DNA from: Symsagittifera roscoffensis
Taxonomy: Eukaryota; Xenacoelomorpha; Acoela; Convolutidae
Direction of reading: 5' to 3'
Assembly: GCF_963678635.1 (NCBI RefSeq)
Contig: NC_087070.1
Location: 4,872,539 to 4,936,538 of the forward strand
DNA length: 64,000 nt
The position numbers and the translations under genes were made by a program. Shown here one piece after another: positions 63,112 to 64,000 of this stretch (the first letter of the stretch is position 1; the number at the start of each line of letters is the position of its first letter). The notes under the pieces are model-generated. The model ran no database searches, was not told the origin of the DNA, and was given only the letters and a program-made list of their open reading frames with translations.

Positions 63112-64000
63112 AATTTTTTAATTATTTAATTTTTTTGAAAGAGTTTTGGTCAATAGAATCAAAAGCCTCTGAGAGGACAAATAATGAGCTAACATTAAAA
63201 CTGTTAGTATCAATCGACTTTCTATAAAGTTTCAAGCAAAATTAAATAGCACAAAATAGCATCAATCAAAATAGCATCAAAATAGCCTCAATTGAGTATA
63301 TTATTCTAAGGCAAAAATGAAAATTGTTTGAATGGTTTTGAGATAAAAACATATTCATTATTTCATTTACTCAATGCTTCTTTGTTGTGCTATAGTAAAT
63401 TTTCTCTAGATTCCGTTGCAACCAACTTTACAAGCCTTGCATTTTTTTCTGCATTAAGTTTGATAAATCCTCTTTGACACTCTACGGTACTTATCTTTGA
63501 GACTCTAGTTTTTTAATCAAAGATTATGCGCTTTAAAAAATTTTCTGTCAAATTGCTTTAAGTTCAGTTACAAAAAAATTTGCAATGTGATTCTTTTTTA
63601 TGGGAGGTGTAAATAGAATGGATTTGTTTATTTTGTCTTTAAATTGTCGGTGATTTATGCAGTCTATAAGTGATTTTGAGTGATTCGGAAATCTTTTATT
63701 TGTAACATCGAGGTTGTATGACTTGAGTATTGTTTAATGTGAATCTTTTTTGTCAATTCTAAGTTAATTTAGGGAATAATCGCCTATAGTGAATCAACAC
63801 AGCCTTTCTATCAATGAATTCTTTTTTTTGTTTTCTTTTATTTTTTTTGAAATTGTACGATAAATTGAAAAGGATGGTTTTTTTCTTTTTTTTTAATAAT
63901 TGCAGTTTTAAATTCAATCCATAAGAAGTCGTATTTTTTGTGCAGAATTTTCAAGCCCTGACGTAGTTTTGGGTTAATAACTTTGAGCACTAAAACATTG
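63112..64000. other. AT-rich sequence at the right edge
   Basis: No coding region, RNA gene or repeat structure was recognised. It may contain more of the decayed LINE. Confidence 0.4.

Noticed and set aside
1-64000. CRISPR arrays, bacterial operons, rRNA or tRNA genes
   Set aside because: None seen. The window is eukaryotic nuclear DNA with spliced genes, and its tandem repeats lack the alternating spacer structure of CRISPR.

Overview
This is a window of metazoan nuclear DNA. It is AT-rich, with small coding exons separated by long introns and a heavy load of retroelements. The species cannot be named from the sequence. The PPTC7 exons are clearly animal, and the retroelement families resemble those common in marine invertebrates. 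A tunicate or other invertebrate is only a guess.

Region 1 (1-14767) holds two host genes in opposite orientation. On the minus strand is a PPTC7-type mitochondrial PP2C phosphatase. Four exons are visible (14767-14606, 14535-14382, 4382-4206, 1028-815) and the 3' exons lie beyond the left edge. Its 10-kb second intron contains a complete plus-strand gene (about 6783-13973, eight exons) for a polytopic membrane protein with a Pro-rich, Arg/Glu-rich tail. At least two of that gene's introns look like GC-AG introns. The first intron of the nested gene in turn carries a decayed hAT-like transposase relic, so there are three levels of nesting. A dispersed repeat of about 300-480 bp occurs three times in these introns.

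Region 2 (15990-56615) is one giant Ty3/gypsy-type LTR retroelement on the plus strand, here called E2. It has LTRs at 15990-16659 and 55719-56615. A second related giant element on the minus strand, here called E1 (17583-35933, LTRs 17583-18466 and 35049-35933), is inserted in its leader. Without the insertion E2 is about 22.3 kb, and E1 is about 18.4 kb. Both encode Gag with two zinc knuckles, a DTGA aspartic protease, a YVDD reverse transcriptase, RNase H, and an HHCC/DD35E integrase with a GPF-type C-terminal module. Each integrase ORF continues into a conserved C-terminal domain that looks macro-domain-like. Downstream of pol there is no recognisable envelope gene. E2 instead has a block of about 5.5 kb (ORF2) with one clear and one probable SGNH/GDSL-hydrolase-like domain, followed by a block of about 3.1 kb (ORF3). 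E1 keeps ORF3 but lacks ORF2. Both carry repeated copies of the polypurine tract inside pol. All reading frames in both copies are broken by stops or frameshifts, although the E1 LTRs are almost identical.

Region 3 (56616-64000) contains AT-rich spacer with a repeat that supplies a paralogous empty site for E2, a diverged solo LTR of the E1 family (58189-59032), a broken minus-strand non-LTR-type retroelement (about 62294-59351) whose first ORF is also SGNH-like, and a small fragment of a second LINE (63111-62830).
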